A DNA stretch of 64,000 nucleotides from Petrolisthes cinctipes (Eukaryota > Arthropoda > Malacostraca > Decapoda > Porcellanidae). A model generated the notes under the pieces. It did not search any database. It worked only from the letters and a program-made list of their open reading frames with translations, and was not told the DNA's origin. Within the stretch, counting starts at the first letter, position 1. The number at the start of each line of letters is the position of its first letter. Positions 41,728 to 54,590 of the stretch are shown piece by piece. The translations under genes were made by a program, and so were the position numbers. The stretch spans positions 397,001-461,000 of the forward strand of contig JAWQEG010000167.1 of assembly GCA_033782935.1 (NCBI GenBank), given 5' to 3'.

Positions 41728-41740
41728 CACTCATAGACTT
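41728..41740. repeat. Target-site duplication of LINE-B4 (left)
   Basis: CACTCATAGACTT is repeated exactly at 56770-56782, at the other end of LINE-B4. It lies in the CR1-like ORF2. Confidence 0.9.
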
Positions 41741-41920
41741 TTCTTCCTTTTTTTAATTCATTGCACCGTAGCGTCAATCAACAGGCAGGCAACAATAAAT
41801 ACAGGTGGGCGGGACCCATCAAAATCTAATGATTACAACCACACACACACACACACACACACATCACGAAAACATAACAGAATGAAGCACAAGCATACAG
41901 ACAAATATTTACATTATGAC

Positions 41921-44272
41921 CTACTTAAATCCACCAAAACGAGGGTGGCGCACCAGAAGTTCCTCTAAAACCTGGTGGTTCAGCAGGTGTCGACAAACCA
42001 CATCAAGTTGCATGCCCCGGGGCAGCAAGTGTCGGACAGTGGGGCAGGCCATGCAATAGTGCTCTATAGTGTTAGCACGAGGGGCTCGACACAAGCGACA
42101 CTCAGTGAAGGGAGGCTCACCCTGCATCCCAGCAACCTGCCACGGTGGCCGGTAGCCAAGCCTCAAACGAGCAGAGACTACATTGTCCCTCCGAACCATG
42201 ATGCCTCGACGACGGTAGGAATATTTGTGATGGCAGACAGACTCGTAATGGGTGATGGAGATGCTGAAGGGCCTCTCTGCATCCCCGCGTCGCCGTACAG
42301 GGAGAAGAGCGGCGGAGCGAACTCTAGAAAGGTAACATGTCAGGGAGAGAGGACGTCCAACACCACGAGGAGGCAGATGGCAGGCTTCCTTTGCGAGTCT
42401 GTCAACTGTACCATTGTGATGTAAACCTACATGGGATGGCACCCATAAAAATTTGACAGTCAAGTTACGGTGACGCAATAAGTCCAAAAAAGATAAAATT
42501 TGCTGAATAACAGTAGAGTGTGTGGGCTGAACACTAGAGAGGGAATGAAGGGCAGGTTTGGAGTCATAAAAAATGGCAGCTTTAACTCCACGTTGACAAA
42601 CAAGACTAACAGCATCCAGAATGGCATACAGTTCACACAATGTTGAGCTAGAGTGGTTACAGAGACGATGGCCAACCCAGCCCCCTGGAGGTGACACCAT
42701 GTCAGGTGAGAAAACGGCACAACCTGCTGTACCATCCACTTGCAATGAGCCATCAGTGTAGAGGCAGTATGGATCTGTGATGGAGGACGTCACTGTTTCT
42801 ATGTGTTCCAGAGCCAACTGCCACTGTAGAGAAGGCAGTTCCGACTTGGAAGTAGGTGTGAAGCTCACATCAGGTGTTGGTAGCATCCACGGAGGGGGCC
42901 CTGGAGGGACGTCTGCAACCATTATATCCATATTAAGACTATGGAGCATAGAGGAAACAGACCTTATATGAGTACGTCCAGCAGGCAGTATGGAAGGGAC
43001 CGGGTAGTTTGGTCTAAGAGAAGTCCTGACTAACTGAGAGTAATGGGGTGAAAGATGTGGGAAATGGAGGCACTTGACAGTGAAGCAACTAACATTAGAA
43101 TAAATTCTCTCCACTAATGGTGAACACTGGCTGAGCTTGAGGAAGGCGGAAGGTGAATATTCTGCTCTTATCTGGTGAGACAATAATGCCACAGTGAGAG
43201 GAGGCCACAGAGAAGGAGTCAAGAAACCGCTGGAGATCCCTTGGTGAGGTAGAATGAATACAGATATCATCAGCATAGCACGTAATTGTAGCTCCAGGAA
43301 TATCAGGGAGAGAAGTGAGCAGCCGATGCATCAGAATATTAAATAACAATTGGCTGAGAACACCCCCTTGAGGCGTACCAAGATGAAAACTGCGCAAAGG
43401 ACTGAGTGCACCACTGAAAAACACACGGGAGGTCCTGTTACTCAGGTAGCTCCGAATCCACTGTAATAGATTACCCTTTATCCCAAAGTCAACAAGTTGA
43501 TCCAAAATGACGTCTCTATTAGCAACATCGAAGGCACTTCGAAGGTCAATGAAGGCCACCACACTGTCCCTGGAAAGGCGAGAGTACAGGTCGACTAGGC
43601 AGTGGTGTGTGCTCCGCTGGGGAAGGAAACCAAACAGCCATGGAGAAAGGCGATCCTGCAATCTGTACATGAGACGATTGAGTAAGATTCTCTCCAAAAC
43701 CTTACAAAAACAGGAAGTAAGGGAAATAGGCCTGAACTTCGCAGTACCAGGCTTAGGGATGGGTATTATTGTGCTGCTGGTCCAGGCTCGTGGTACACAA
43801 CCATCACGAAGACAAAGATTGTAAAGTAGAGGGTTCCCAGGAACTTGTTGAAGTAGGCGCAGCACAGCATAAGTAATACCATCATCACCAAGGGAAGAAG
43901 CTCTATCCCGAGAGAGAGCATGGCGCAACTCCTCCTCAGTTATCTTCTCTGCATCATCGTCATCATCTTGCAACAGAGCAGACATTAGACGTAGCCGATG
44001 GACAACAGCACGGGAAGCGAGTGCATCTTGTATGTGGATGGGTAGACTGGCTGGGGTACATTGTTCTGACCAAGCATCGACAAGTTGTTGGGCATAGTCG
44101 GCGGGAGTGTGATGACTAGCAGTGGCCGGCGTCTTTTTAACAACCCGACGGATGAGGTGCCACATAGAAGCCACACTTGTTTGCTGGTTGATACTGTCCA
44201 TGAACCGCTTCCAAGACTCAGTGTGAGCACACTCCTGCAGGGTAACTAAAGCGTCCCTAGACATCTGGTAAT
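41921..44272 (-). pseudogene. LINE-B4 ORF2, RT to C-terminus
   Basis: The frame 44264-43095 gives the full RT: 'FRPISLTSCFCKVLERILLN', 'RSTHHCLVDLYSRL', 'IDLRSAFDVANRD', 'GTPQGGVLS' and 'CYADDICIHS' with an intact YADD-type site. It is preceded by the linker 'DALVTLQECAHTESWKRFMD'. Near 43130 a deletion and frame change remove the thumb region. The next frame continues 'ERIYSNVSCFTVKCLHFPHL' and RNase H ('YCLYTDGSLQVDG', 'LCELYAILDAV', 'FYDSKPAL', 'TVDRLAKEACHL', all acidic residues kept). The C-terminal 'CRLCRAPRANTIEHYCMAC' finger leads to the stop at 41921. Confidence 0.9.
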
Positions 44273-45004
44273 TGTACCAGTTCTGAAGGCTTGAACTCTG
44301 GGCAGAACCTGGTAACTTACTTGTGTGTAATTCTTGGAGTTGTAGTTGTAGTAGTTGTTGTTGTTGTATTAGGTAAAGTGGAAGACGGGGTGCTTTCGTA
44401 GGTTTGCTTAGGTAATTGACTTCACAAGTTTCTTTAGGCTTAGTTTATTAATATGTGTACTTATCTATACAGGGAATTATATTGACGTGCCTTGTCTTAT
44501 TTGTATGGTCTCACTTTGTGGAGACAAGTGTATAGCCCAGGGAGTCAGTGTAGGTATCCTACCTATTAGTTAAACTTCACTGCTTATATACATTTCAAAC
44601 TCAATAGTTTACAGAATGGCTAGAGTGTGACTGTGTTGCCTGTGAATGGTCATCTTGATTCTGTCCCTACTTCTCTCTTCTCCCTGCTTTATTCCTTATT
44701 CTCTGAAAGTGAAAGTAAACCGAGGTGGACAGAGGTATACACCTAGGCTAACCCTTTCCTATCTCTCTCTCTCTCTCTCTCTTACTCTCATTTACTCTCT
44801 TTCCTACTGTCCTATGAAGGGGAGGTAGGAAAGGTTAATGTCTTTGTATGACCTGACGCCGAACCTGTGTATATGGGAGTGTGTGTGTGTGTCCAACCTG
44901 ACCAGGTGGCCTGTTTCTGATTGTAAACAGATTAGAAGTATTTTTAGAGTGACCCTTTTCCATTTGACCCTCTTAATGGTTTTTTGGTGTGTACGGTACG
45001 TACA
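44273..45004 (-). repeat. Gypsy-3 LTR (3' LTR of the minus-strand element)
   Basis: The 732-bp segment starts TGTACCAG and ends GTACGTACA on the plus strand. It aligns along its whole length with 52258-52987. I count about 14 differences by eye, plus a 2-bp length change in the internal (TC)n run, which is roughly 98% identity. TAAT duplications flank the pair. Confidence 0.92.
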
Positions 45005-47470
45005 TCGCTCAGTCCGCTACCAGTTACAATGTTGGTAGGGTACATAATAACTAAGACATTAACAATGAATACAGGTATAGTAACATAAAAATAGACATTA
45101 AGACATTGGAACACCATATGCTTAAAATTAACATTACCGGTAATACATGAATATAAATACATGAACATGAATACATTGTTACATAAAATTTCATCTTAAT
45201 ATTAATGTGTTTAGCTAGGTGCATGTTATCGTGTGTATATAAGCTAACCTATGCTAAAGATTCACACATTAATGAGGGGGGAGCCGTGTTGCTATGTTGT
45301 GGCTGTGAAATAACAGTCTTATTCTTTTCAATACAAGATAATTCAGTATATCTCGATAGTTCTTTCTTATACAATACAAAAATAGTATTTTAGACTGTCT
45401 TATACAATACATAGATATTATAGTACATGCCAGAAAGATAAGACATGGGATAATAAACATTGGTACCAAGTTTTATTTTGATCACTATGTGGAGGAATCA
45501 AATGATATAATAAGGATGTTTGAATCCTATCCTCATTGAGTAACTTAATAGTTTCATTTTTTCTGAAACAACTGATAATTAATTAGATGTTAAATAAGGT
45601 GACTTTAAATGAAATATGTTGAAAGGTGAAAGAGATTGTGCTATGTTTTCAAGCAAATTATGTTTATTGGGCAAGGTAACGATTCCCTTGGATCGTATTT
45701 CCTATGAGTCTGCTTCTTTATAGAAGCCTTAAACCAAACCATGTGTAAGGTGATTAGGGCAAATTAATGTTAATTGTGTATCAACAGGTAAGTATAGATA
45801 GTGGAAATTAAAATTGATGATGAAAGAGAGTTTGATTAGTAATAGATATGAATGTACATGCATATAGTGCTTGATTAGTATTACTTTGATTATAAGCAAG
45901 TGGAGATTTTTGCATAATTTGGAGACTGAAATGCAAATAAATATGCAAGACAAACATATATGAAGATATGCAACATGGCACTTGAAGTGTTGTGTGTCAC
46001 TGATGACATCATCACTAAGTATAATACTTATTGGATGAAAATTGAATATTAAATGATTACTTCCATTTTCATTTGGAATTGTTGAAGTGCGTAGCTTGTG
46101 AATAACATTTTACCTTTTATGGGAATAATAATGAGTATTAAAATACTACGCATGACTGGATAATAATATTTCATGAAAGATAATAAGTAAAATGGGATTT
46201 CATCATTGATTGTGCCATCACATTTCGTAGCTGGTGGAGTGGTAAAAATTGTGAGTTGATCTTACCATACCCGCAGTAAATACTCCCTTAATAAATGGTC
46301 GTCATTCCTTTTTAAGTTCCTCACCTGCTATCATTTTCCTGCTAACTCACAGAAATAAATAGAAGCCTAAAAATATGATGTGATTATTTCATATATGTAG
46401 TTCTTTTCATTCGTTGATCATGTAAAGCTATATTAATCGTATTTAAATTCTGTGCAATGATTTGCACTCTAATACAGTGTATACATGTTACTCTATCTTA
46501 CCTTGATTTGCAACGGCTTGTCCCGCAACCTTTTATTTATGGGATAATGCTTGTATAGCACTATCTAAGCAGTACCAAATAGTGCTCATGAAATTTCACT
46601 TAAAAATTATCTAAATCACGCTCTGGGCTGTGATGATGGCTCTAAGCCATTATATTTTTTTGTATAATAAGCGAGCAATATTACCTGAGTTGCTGAATTC
46701 ATTTGTAGGGTGCCCAATAGTGAAAGGACACTATAGAATATAATGCACTTAAATAGGTAAATTCATTTGTGTGATACCTGTCAAACAAAACTAGTGTATC
46801 ATTAAATACCCTATCTGTACCCACTGCTCAATGACAGAAAATTTATGTAATAAGTCATAATTATATATCCTGTAAGGAAATAGTGATCATATCGTTGATC
46901 ACTAATATTTTATTTATTTTCCTTTTCTTTTCAACTGTTTGATAAAATTGTAAACGAGAGCTCTCGGATTTAAGACGTCATCTTTATCTGTGTTATGCAC
47001 TTCGTCGGAGCTTGTAGCCGCCGCGAGTATAGACATGAAAACCGTTATATAGGTTGATTTGGGCCACATCTGTAAAAAGAAATATTATATTTCATTGGAA
47101 ACCAATCGGAGTTTTTGTTTATAATTGTTTATTTTATTACCATCAATAGTAGGGATAATATTACTAGAAAGAGGAAATTGTTGATGTTCCAGAGAAATGG
47201 ATTGGTTTTATTTTGGATGTTAGGTTTTTGCGCGCTTTTTACCAATCTCTTTATTCTCTTTACATAAACAATATCACCCGCCTGGTAAAATTATGCTGTA
47301 TTTTAGGTATGACCTACAAAAGATATGACTGTGTGAAGTTTCGATCGGGTACCCATATTATTAATGTTTGATATCACCTGGAGTGAACTTTTGAGTTATT
47401 TGCTGTATTATGTCGGCGATTCCGCATTTTTTCCCTGCAAGCCTGTAATTTGTTTCTGTTTATCATGATG
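45005..47470 (-). other. Gypsy-3 3' internal region without recognisable coding
   Basis: 2.5 kb of AT-rich sequence lies between the integrase remnant and the 3' LTR. No frame shows a known domain. An envelope-like third ORF cannot be confirmed or excluded from what is visible. Confidence 0.5.
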
Positions 47471-47479
47471 AAATTGTTG

Positions 47480-47900
47480 AAATGCAACTCACCGTCGTTC
47501 AGCGTAGTTGTCCATGTTGTAGCATGGCTTCTGTGTGGCAATTGTTATATCATATGAAAGACGTATCCATACGCCATATAGTATTTCATGTGGAGTTTTT
47601 CCTTTTATTTCCATGTTTTGTAGTGTTTATTGACCGTCATATCGATGCAGTCTTCCCATGTGGAGGGATTTTCATTGTTTCTGTGCCACGAAGTACTTCT
47701 AGTATTTTACGGTTTTGCCGTTTTGTTAACCCATTAGATGCTGGGAGATATGTTAATACAAACGTTTGCTTAATATAGTAGAAGTCAGATACCTTTTATA
47801 ATATCGGGACATGTATATGGGCATAGGAATTTGTTTTTTAAATATATGTGCACTTACCTTTGCGGTTTTTATCGTAGTGGTGCCGCCACTAAATATCTAG
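47480..47900 (-). pseudogene. Gypsy-3 integrase remnant
   Basis: On the minus strand, one frame near 47.75 kb reads 'LPASNGLTKRQNRKILEVLR' (corresponding to the segment after the last catalytic Glu of Gypsy integrases), and another continues 'WEDCIDMTVNKHYKTW' and 'KGKTPHEILYGV'. These are the C-terminal catalytic-core landmarks. The zinc-binding N-terminus and the first acidic residues were not found in a readable frame. Frame changes disable it. Confidence 0.6.
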
Positions 47901-48479
47901 AAAATGGTTAACCATAGGTAATAACTTATTTGCGTCCTGATTCGAAATTGGTAAGGAAAGTAGATCTATTCCTACTACGTCCCATGATTCGTCCAGGATT
48001 AGGGATTCCCGTCATGGAGCAGAGGTCTAAATGTATGGCCTTTATTTGCATTGTATGTTTCGCACTGAGCGATATATGTGTTTCATCATCTACCCTTAGT
48101 TTATGCTAATAGTATATTGTACGGAGAGTGGTCAGGTACCTATCTCTCCCAGGATGTCCTACTGCATTATGATATAAGGGTAATTACTACTCAGGGAATC
48201 ATTATTCGTTGTATCACTATGTGATTGGTTTGTACGTCACATTTTCTTAATTTTCTGTAAATAATATCATCATGAAGGGAAAAGATATTTAAGTGACTGG
48301 GTAATTATGGTCCATTATTTTCATCCTCAGGGTTTAATTAATATCTGATTACATTCATCATAGAAATTTCTAATATTTACGAACCGCATTAAGGTCAAAG
48401 TCCATGGGTGTCCTCGGAACTAAAAGGACAAGATGACTGTTTAAGGGATCTGCTATTTTATTTAATCGTCCTGGAAGGT

Positions 48480-48840
48480 AGTTAATATCAATATGTGGGA
48501 GAAATTCCTGAATTGTTAGATATTATCTGGCTAATTTTCCCGTTAGAGTTTGAGGTTATAGTAAGCCAAGGATCGTTTGATAATTCGTGAAAACTTGTAA
48601 AGGATAGCCTAATACGATTTTTCTAAAAGTACGAAGTGCCCATAAGATTGCTAAAGTTTCCTGTTTTGTTACAGAGTAATGAGTTCCTTGCGCATTTAAT
48701 ATTCTCTAAGCATTAGCACATACCTGATATAGACCCATAGCTATCTCTTACATAATTACAGCGCCTAAGCCTACTGAAGAAGCATCTGTACACTTGATAA
48801 AAGGCAATGAATATTTGGGAATGCAAAAATTGGAGCTGAC
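48480..48840 (-). pseudogene. Gypsy-3 RNase H remnant
   Basis: Minus strand from about 48810: 'CTDASSVGLGAVIM' followed by a stop, then 'QGTHYSVTKQETLAILWALR' and 'RKIVLGYPLQVF'. The T-D-A-S, E-T-L-A and final acidic-strand blocks identify the RNase H of a Ty3/Gypsy polymerase. Confidence 0.75.
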
Positions 48841-49182
48841 ATTACTTAACCTTTAATAATTCAAAGCTCAGCTGTTTTTTTTCTGGCATCCATACAAAAT
48901 CTCGAGTTGATTATTTAGGGGTTTAGCTACTTGGGAAAAATGTTTTACAAAGATTCTATAATAAGAACATAAACCCAAGAATTAATTTATGTTAGTAACA
49001 TTTATTTAGAATAGGGAATACTTTCATTGCTCGTATTTGATCAGATTGTGTATGGAGCACAGTGGCGGTTAATGATTAACCTAAAATTATAATTTCCTGA
49101 GACATAGACATTTAAAGTTTGAGGCCTACCTAATGTAATCTCTGTATAACCTTCTTTATTGTTACTTATTGTGAATGTACGT

Positions 49183-49610
49183 CTATAGAAAATTAATCAA
49201 ACCGTTTAGATTAACGATGACTACATTATTAATAACGCCAATACGAAAATTGACCATATGCTGAAATATGGATGAAGCATTACATAACCCAAATGGTCTA
49301 CGAATGTATTCATAATAACCATGGGAAGTACTAAATGTTGTAATGGGTTGACTTTTATCATCTAATGTTACTTGCCAGTTTCCACTGACCAAGGTTTTAA
49401 GGTGGAAAATATCATAGGTCTTGTTTGACCAATGTTAGACAAAACATCTTAAAAAGGGAGGGGATATTTATCTTTAATTGTAGCATTATTTATTTGTCTG
49501 TAATCAATTACTGGCGTAAATTCACCATTATTTTTTTTTGAAACCAAAAACATTGGGCTGTTAAAAGGGGAGTTAGAATTCTTAATAATGCCTTCATCCA
49601 TCATTTCATT
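49183..49610 (-). pseudogene. Gypsy-3 reverse transcriptase remnant
   Basis: Minus strand: 'NSPMFLVSKKNNGEFTPVID' then 'YRQINNATIKDKYP' (fingers), and after a frame change 'NWQVTLDDKSQPITTFSTSH' and 'YEYIRRPFGLCNASSIFQHM'. The YxDD block expected next is not readable. The order and spacing fit Ty3/Gypsy RT. Confidence 0.8.
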
Positions 49611-50253
49611 TATAATTTTCTTTACAACTTTCCGCCTACTGTGAGGTACGGTAGTCTATATACTCGAATAAATGGGTTGAGGGGATGTTAGTGTAATGGT
49701 ATGCTTTATAATGTTGGTTCATCCTAAGGATTCACCATGTAGGGCAATCGCATTTCGATATGTGGCTAGTATGGTGATGAGATTATCACGATAAAGTGGA
49801 AAATCGCGTCCACTGACAAATATTTCTAAGTTGTTCCCTTATGTGACTATCACTTTATATCCTTCGGTAAGAACCGATACAATATTTCCTTGTGGTATTT
49901 TGGTCTAACTTCCATCTGTACAGATCACATAGATATGTTCCTTTCTTTACATGAATATTGGTAGATGTTTTATTAATATCAGTGACATTTTCACTGTTTA
50001 CATTAGTTAAGGTAAATTAATCCCTGGTTATATATTATTTTACTGGTTCTATTAAGGATAGAACAGTAGTATGTGGCTGTACATAAGATGGAAGCTTTAC
50101 CTTCAAGTTATGGACGAAATTTGGAGTTAATATAGTTTTATATGCAGCAATGGCCTTTAAGATAATGTGGTCATTTCCCTCATTTTCAATATGTATAGGG
50201 TTAACATTACATGGACTTATATATTGGCCTGGACAATCCTGTATTGGAATACA

Positions 50254-50600
50254 TTAATTCCTAAAATGCATTATTTTATGTTTAGTAGTAATTATCATGG
50301 TTTGTTTGATAAGGTATGATAAACCTAGTTTATAATTTCGTATTATATAGAATTCAATTTGTATATGGTTAGTTCCCTTGTCTAACCGTACAGGAAGGGT
50401 TAGTGTCCCTAATACCTGTAATTTATTGCCTGTCATGGTTGACAATTCCATGTCACCTGTTCAATCTTGGTTTATAAATGCCGCTGGGGACCTAATTTGC
50501 TCAATATGTTAAAGGAATTATCCGATAACAAGGAAACTGCTGCGCCTGTGTCTAATTATTAATGGAGTGTTACACTGTGATACTAGGTCAGGGAATTATA
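50254..50600 (-). pseudogene. Gypsy-3 aspartic protease remnant
   Basis: On the minus strand 'LDTGAAVSLLSDNSFNIL' carries the D-T-G-A active site (50531-50555). After a frame change comes 'MELSTMTGNKLQVLGTLTLP' and 'YIIRNYKLGLSYLI', the flap and C-terminal hydrophobic strand of the retropepsin fold. Protease would release gag and pol parts from the precursor. Frameshifted here. Confidence 0.75.
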
Positions 50601-50771
50601 GTACATTATCGGTACATGTGACGACAGGGCCTACAGTTTTATTTTCGGGACGTTTTAATATTGTGGCGGTCTCGTTTCATACATCATATTTCGATTGTGC
50701 AAGTCCTGTTTCATTCTGTTAAGGATCATGTATCCATCTAAGGAATGCGACTTTGATTCATGTAAATGACT

Positions 50772-51443
50772 CTATTTATGATTACTTTTCCCTTGATCAT
50801 TTCCTTTAGTATTATGTAAGTTATAACATTCACTGGTAATATGATTACTTCCTTTACAGTGTTTGCACCATTTTCCGTGTGATTCCCCTTGAGTAGGTGT
50901 GGCATCAAAATTAAAAATCTTCGTCCCCATGGATTGAGTAATCTGTAATTCACGATGTATGATACGAGATTCCTTCGAATTTAAAGCTAGAGACCCTGAT
51001 AATGCAAGTGCTTTTGCTGGTTCACTTGTATTTATGTTTTCCGCCTTTGTTTTAATTATTCTCTGAACCCATGATAATGAATTATGTAGTTGATCATCCC
51101 CAAAAACATCAATAAGTGACTGTCTGAATGTAGCATATGACGTTAAATTTTCTGGATCAGAAAAAGCACTTGTAGTTAACATATAACTGGCTGGACTATC
51201 TGGTGCAATATGCTCTCTCACGAATCTTATCTTATGTAAGTCCTGCTCTATATTAGTTTGGTAAAACACATCCTCCAAATGACGCAAGAAGAGATGAATC
51301 CCATATCTTGGATTATCTCCCGCATAATACTTTAAATACTTGTGGGTGGGTAAGATTGTCATTGTATGCATAGAAGAGGTAGTGGGGCTAGAAGAAGTTG
51401 TATGAAGAGCAGAGACAGTAGGAGATAGTGAAGGAGTAGCCAT
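50772..51443 (-). CDS. Gypsy-3 gag, 223 codons, apparently intact
   Basis: ATG at 51443, about 815 bp inside the 5' LTR. The N-terminus is low-complexity Ser/Thr. Then comes a capsid-like region, 'YAGDNPRYGIHLFLRHLEDV', 'RFVREHIAPDSPASYML' and 'SYATFRQSLIDVFGDDQLHN', a pattern common to Gypsy gag. Near the end a single CCHC knuckle, 'CKHCKGSNHITSEC', ends shortly before the TAA at 50772. Gag would package the element RNA. It is the only complete-looking frame of this element. The next coding (protease) is in a different, broken frame. Confidence 0.8.
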   Translation of the reverse strand: MATPSLSPTVSALHTTSSSPTTSSMHTMTILPTHKYLKYYAGDNPRYGIHLFLRHLEDVFYQTNIEQDLHKIRFVREHIAPDSPASYMLTTSAFSDPENLTSYATFRQSLIDVFGDDQLHNSLSWVQRIIKTKAENINTSEPAKALALSGSLALNSKESRIIHRELQITQSMGTKIFNFDATPTQGESHGKWCKHCKGSNHITSECYNLHNTKGNDQGKSNHK

Positions 51444-52257
51444 TGTTGGAGAAAATATCAGGTTAATATCGTATACCAGATCGAGTCTTTAATGGGGGTA
51501 AGGTAGGAGAAGCAGAAGAATGTACTCGAATGTGTTGGCACCACAAACGAGACTTAGGGAGGCAGGTGAATCGAGCTTGGAGGCTAATGAATAATTATCA
51601 GGGATATTCGAAGTTAGTTGTGATACCTTTGGATTAATGGGGGAAAATATTGTTACTTTATTTTAATTTGGCACTTCTTTTCTTTCTTTCTGGGCTGTTA
51701 ATGAGGAACCTAATTCTTTTCTAACATGTTCGTGGACAAGTGAAAAATAATGTAATGTAACATGTAATGTGTACCTACTTCTAGTTGATTCTAGTTGCAA
51801 CGACGATGACGACGAGTTGAAGTCTAGTTGGGGTGTTGTCTGATGAGGCGACGATGTGGTGAAGAGGCGAAGCGATGATTAGTTAGCTCGAACACTAACA
51901 CACTAACAGTCGTTATTGGAGTGAAGATGATGAACGATGGCGTTGTCCTGACGAGAGCATTTACGCAGGGACGCCGATGTGGTAGTGATGAAGTGATGAT
52001 TGTTTGTTGTGAAGTAGATGAGGTCCCCTTGTACATCGAGTTGCAGTTATGTTGAAGCAGGTGCCTCTTGTAGGTGAAGAATTTGTGGTTTATCTCCCTC
52101 GTTAGAGGTCGTAAGATTATACCCACTGAAGAAATTACTTGAGAGAATTTACAAGTTGATTTCTTCAACTTGTCCTTGAACTATGTTAGTCACTGTACTC
52201 CCATGAAGTCTTTACCTTGCAATTTGCCTTGTTGCAAAAAACACCGCTGCCATCAAA
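51444..52257 (-). other. Gypsy-3 leader with candidate primer-binding site
   Basis: This is untranslated sequence between the 5' LTR and gag. On the minus strand, five bases after the LTR, lies TGGCAGCGGTG, which starts with TGG as a tRNA-complementary primer site should. The tRNA was not identified. Confidence 0.45.
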
Positions 52258-52987
52258 TGTATCAGTTCTGAAGGCTTGAACTCTGGGCAGAACCTGGTAA
52301 CTTACTTGTGTGTAATTCTTGGAGTTGTAGTTGTAGTAGTTGTTGTTGTTGTATTAGGTAACGTGGAAGATGGGGTGCTTTCGTAGGTTTGCTTAGGTAA
52401 TTGACTTCACAAGTTTCTTAAGGCTTAATTTATTAATATGTGTACTTATCTATACAGGGAATTATATTGACGTGCCTTGTCTTATTTGTATGGTCTCTCT
52501 TTGTGGAGACAAGTGTATAGCCCTGGGAGTCAGTGTAGGTATCCTACCTATTAGTTAAACTTCACTGCTTATATATATTTCAAACTTAATAGTTTACAGA
52601 ATGGCTAGAGTGTGACTGTGTTGCCTGTGAATGGTCATCTTGATTCTGTCCCTACTTCTCTCTTCTCCCTGCTTTATTCCTTATTCTCTGAAAGTGAAAG
52701 TGAACCGAGGCGGACAGAGGTATACACCTGGGCTAACCCTTTCCTATCTCTCTCTCTCTCTCTCTTACTCTCATTTACTCTCTTTCCTACTCTCCTATGA
52801 AGGGGAGGTAGGAAAGGTTAATGTCTTTGTATGACCTGACGCCGAACCTGTGTATATGGGAGTGTGTGTGTGTGTCCAACCTGACCAGGTGGCCTGTTTC
52901 TGATTGTAAACAGATTAGAAGTATTTTTAGAGTGACCCTTTTCCATTTGACCCTCTTAATGGTTTTTTGGTGTGTACGGTACGTACA
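52258..52987 (-). repeat. Gypsy-3 LTR (5' LTR of the minus-strand element)
   Basis: The 730-bp partner of 44273-45004, starting TGTATCAG and ending GTACGTACA on the plus strand, followed by TAAT (52988-52991) and LINE-B4 sequence. Confidence 0.92.
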
Positions 52988-54115
52988 TAATGATGGAGCA
53001 TGTCAGGGGTTGGGTTGGCTTGAAATAATAGGCCATCACGTTCAGCCTCCTCCTTTGCCTCCTGTATATGTGCATCCAGCGTCCAGGAGTGGGCAGTATG
53101 GCGATGCTGGATGTGTAGCCGGGAGACGTATAGCCTATAAAAGTCATGAGTAGCAAATACAAGATCAGAGTACAACTGTTCAGCTGATGATATGTCAAAT
53201 GTAGGGAATACATGGGCCATAAATAAGATGTAAGTCTGGCAATACTTAGGGGGCACAGCAATACGCAAACGAGTGGCTGAAGCACTTGACCCAGCAGTTA
53301 GAGAATAACGAAACCGAAGAGCGATGTGATCAGAGAATAAGTCTGGCACGGAGAAGCACAGGACCTAAGATGCTATCAGGCCAGACGAGAAGATGTAATC
53401 CAGAGTACCTCCCCGGCAATGACTGGCACCGCCAGTGTCCCAGATGATGCTTGCAGATGTATGAAAGGAGACGAACACCATTATGATTAATAGAGCCAGA
53501 ACCGTCACCCAAATCAGAATGCCGAGCATTAAAATCTCCCACATACACCATACCACGCACTGTTGGAGAAGGAAGAGCCTCAAGAGTGAGTCTAGCTGGG
53601 GCAGAATAGACATTACATAGTTGTAGTACTCCATTCCCAGGTAGAACCTCAAATAGCTGAAAGGTCATGTCAGGATCAGTGGAGGTACGGAGAAGGCGAT
53701 GTGGCAAGGAGCTATGTATGTAAGTCAGGAGACCATTCCTTACCAGCGGCTGTCCTGGAAATGCTTCCTGGAGAAAAATAACACTGGGATGATGACGAAA
53801 AACATAGGCCTTGAGTTGAGTGAGCTTAGCATAACTGGTGATACCACATACATTCCAGGAGATGACATCCAGCCGGCAATCACTAGCGAACTCTGTATTT
53901 GGAGGTAGAAGTCCGGTGAGTGGGGGCAGATGAGCGACCTGGAGAAGAAGATGGAGCAGGAGAAGGGACTGACTCGAAAAGCTTTTCAAGGCGAGATGCA
54001 ACAGTATCCATCTTTTCGGTAAGGGTAATGACAGTTGAGATGATGGCCTGCTGAGCCTCGACAAAGGTGGAGAGTTTGGAGTTATTGGCAGCCTGAGCGC
54101 CAACCAGCCCATCAA
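52988..54115 (-). pseudogene. LINE-B4 ORF2, endonuclease part
   Basis: The frame 54115-53330 includes the ORF1/ORF2 overlap and the endonuclease: 'LDVISWNVCGITSYAKLTQL', 'SVIFLQEAFPGQPL', 'MTFQLFEVLPGNGVLQLCNV' and 'MVYVGDFNARHSDLG' (catalytic). After a frame change near 53400 it continues 'LFSDHIALRFRYSL' (catalytic D-H) to the Gypsy-3 insertion at 52987, then resumes at 44272. The endonuclease nicks target DNA to prime reverse transcription. Confidence 0.85.
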
Positions 54116-54590
54116 TCCTGGCTTCTAGGGCAGGAATGCAGTTCTCGAGGGCCATACATCGTGCCATGAGGGTAGCAACAGACTTGCGGAGGGCCAGGTC
54201 TGGAGGCGAGGCAGGGCTGGTAGGAGGAGCAGACTGGGGAAGTGGTGGAGGCGGAGCAATAGTGGAGACACGAGCCTGAACCTGACGTCGAGTACATCCA
54301 TGCCACACGTTAACCCCTGGCTGAAGGCATCGTGGACACTTCCATCGAGACGTATCCTCAGGAGGTGAAGGCTCAGAGGTGGAGGCAGCAGGACGTGATG
54401 GTTCACCCCTGACAGGACACGTCTTGGAATCATGGTCGGCGGCACACCATGCACACTTCGGCCTGGCAGAACAGTACCGGGAGATATGCCCAACTCCCCA
54501 GCACCTGTAGCACCAAGGCTGGTCATTATGAAGTTTCCTCACATCACATGGTGGAAGACAGGGGAGGAAATCAAAGGAAATCTCATTTGG

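Larger units (their letters stand above)
44273..52987 (-). mobile_element. 'Gypsy-3' LTR retrotransposon nested in LINE-B4
   Basis: This 8.7 kb element has paired ~98% identical LTRs and a 4-bp TAAT duplication (44269-44272 and 52988-52991). On the minus strand the order is LTR, leader, gag, protease, RT, RNase H, integrase, LTR, the conventional Ty3/Gypsy order. Coding parts other than gag are broken by many stops, more than the similar LTRs would suggest. No clear polypurine tract is visible beside the 3' LTR. It splits LINE-B4 ORF2 between the endonuclease and RT. Confidence 0.9.

Noticed and set aside
45005..47470. Envelope-like third ORF of Gypsy-3
   Set aside because: No open frame, signal peptide or membrane segment could be read in this region on the minus strand.
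47482..47778. Plus-strand 98-codon frame
   Set aside because: It lies antisense to readable integrase remnants of Gypsy-3 and shows no domain of its own.
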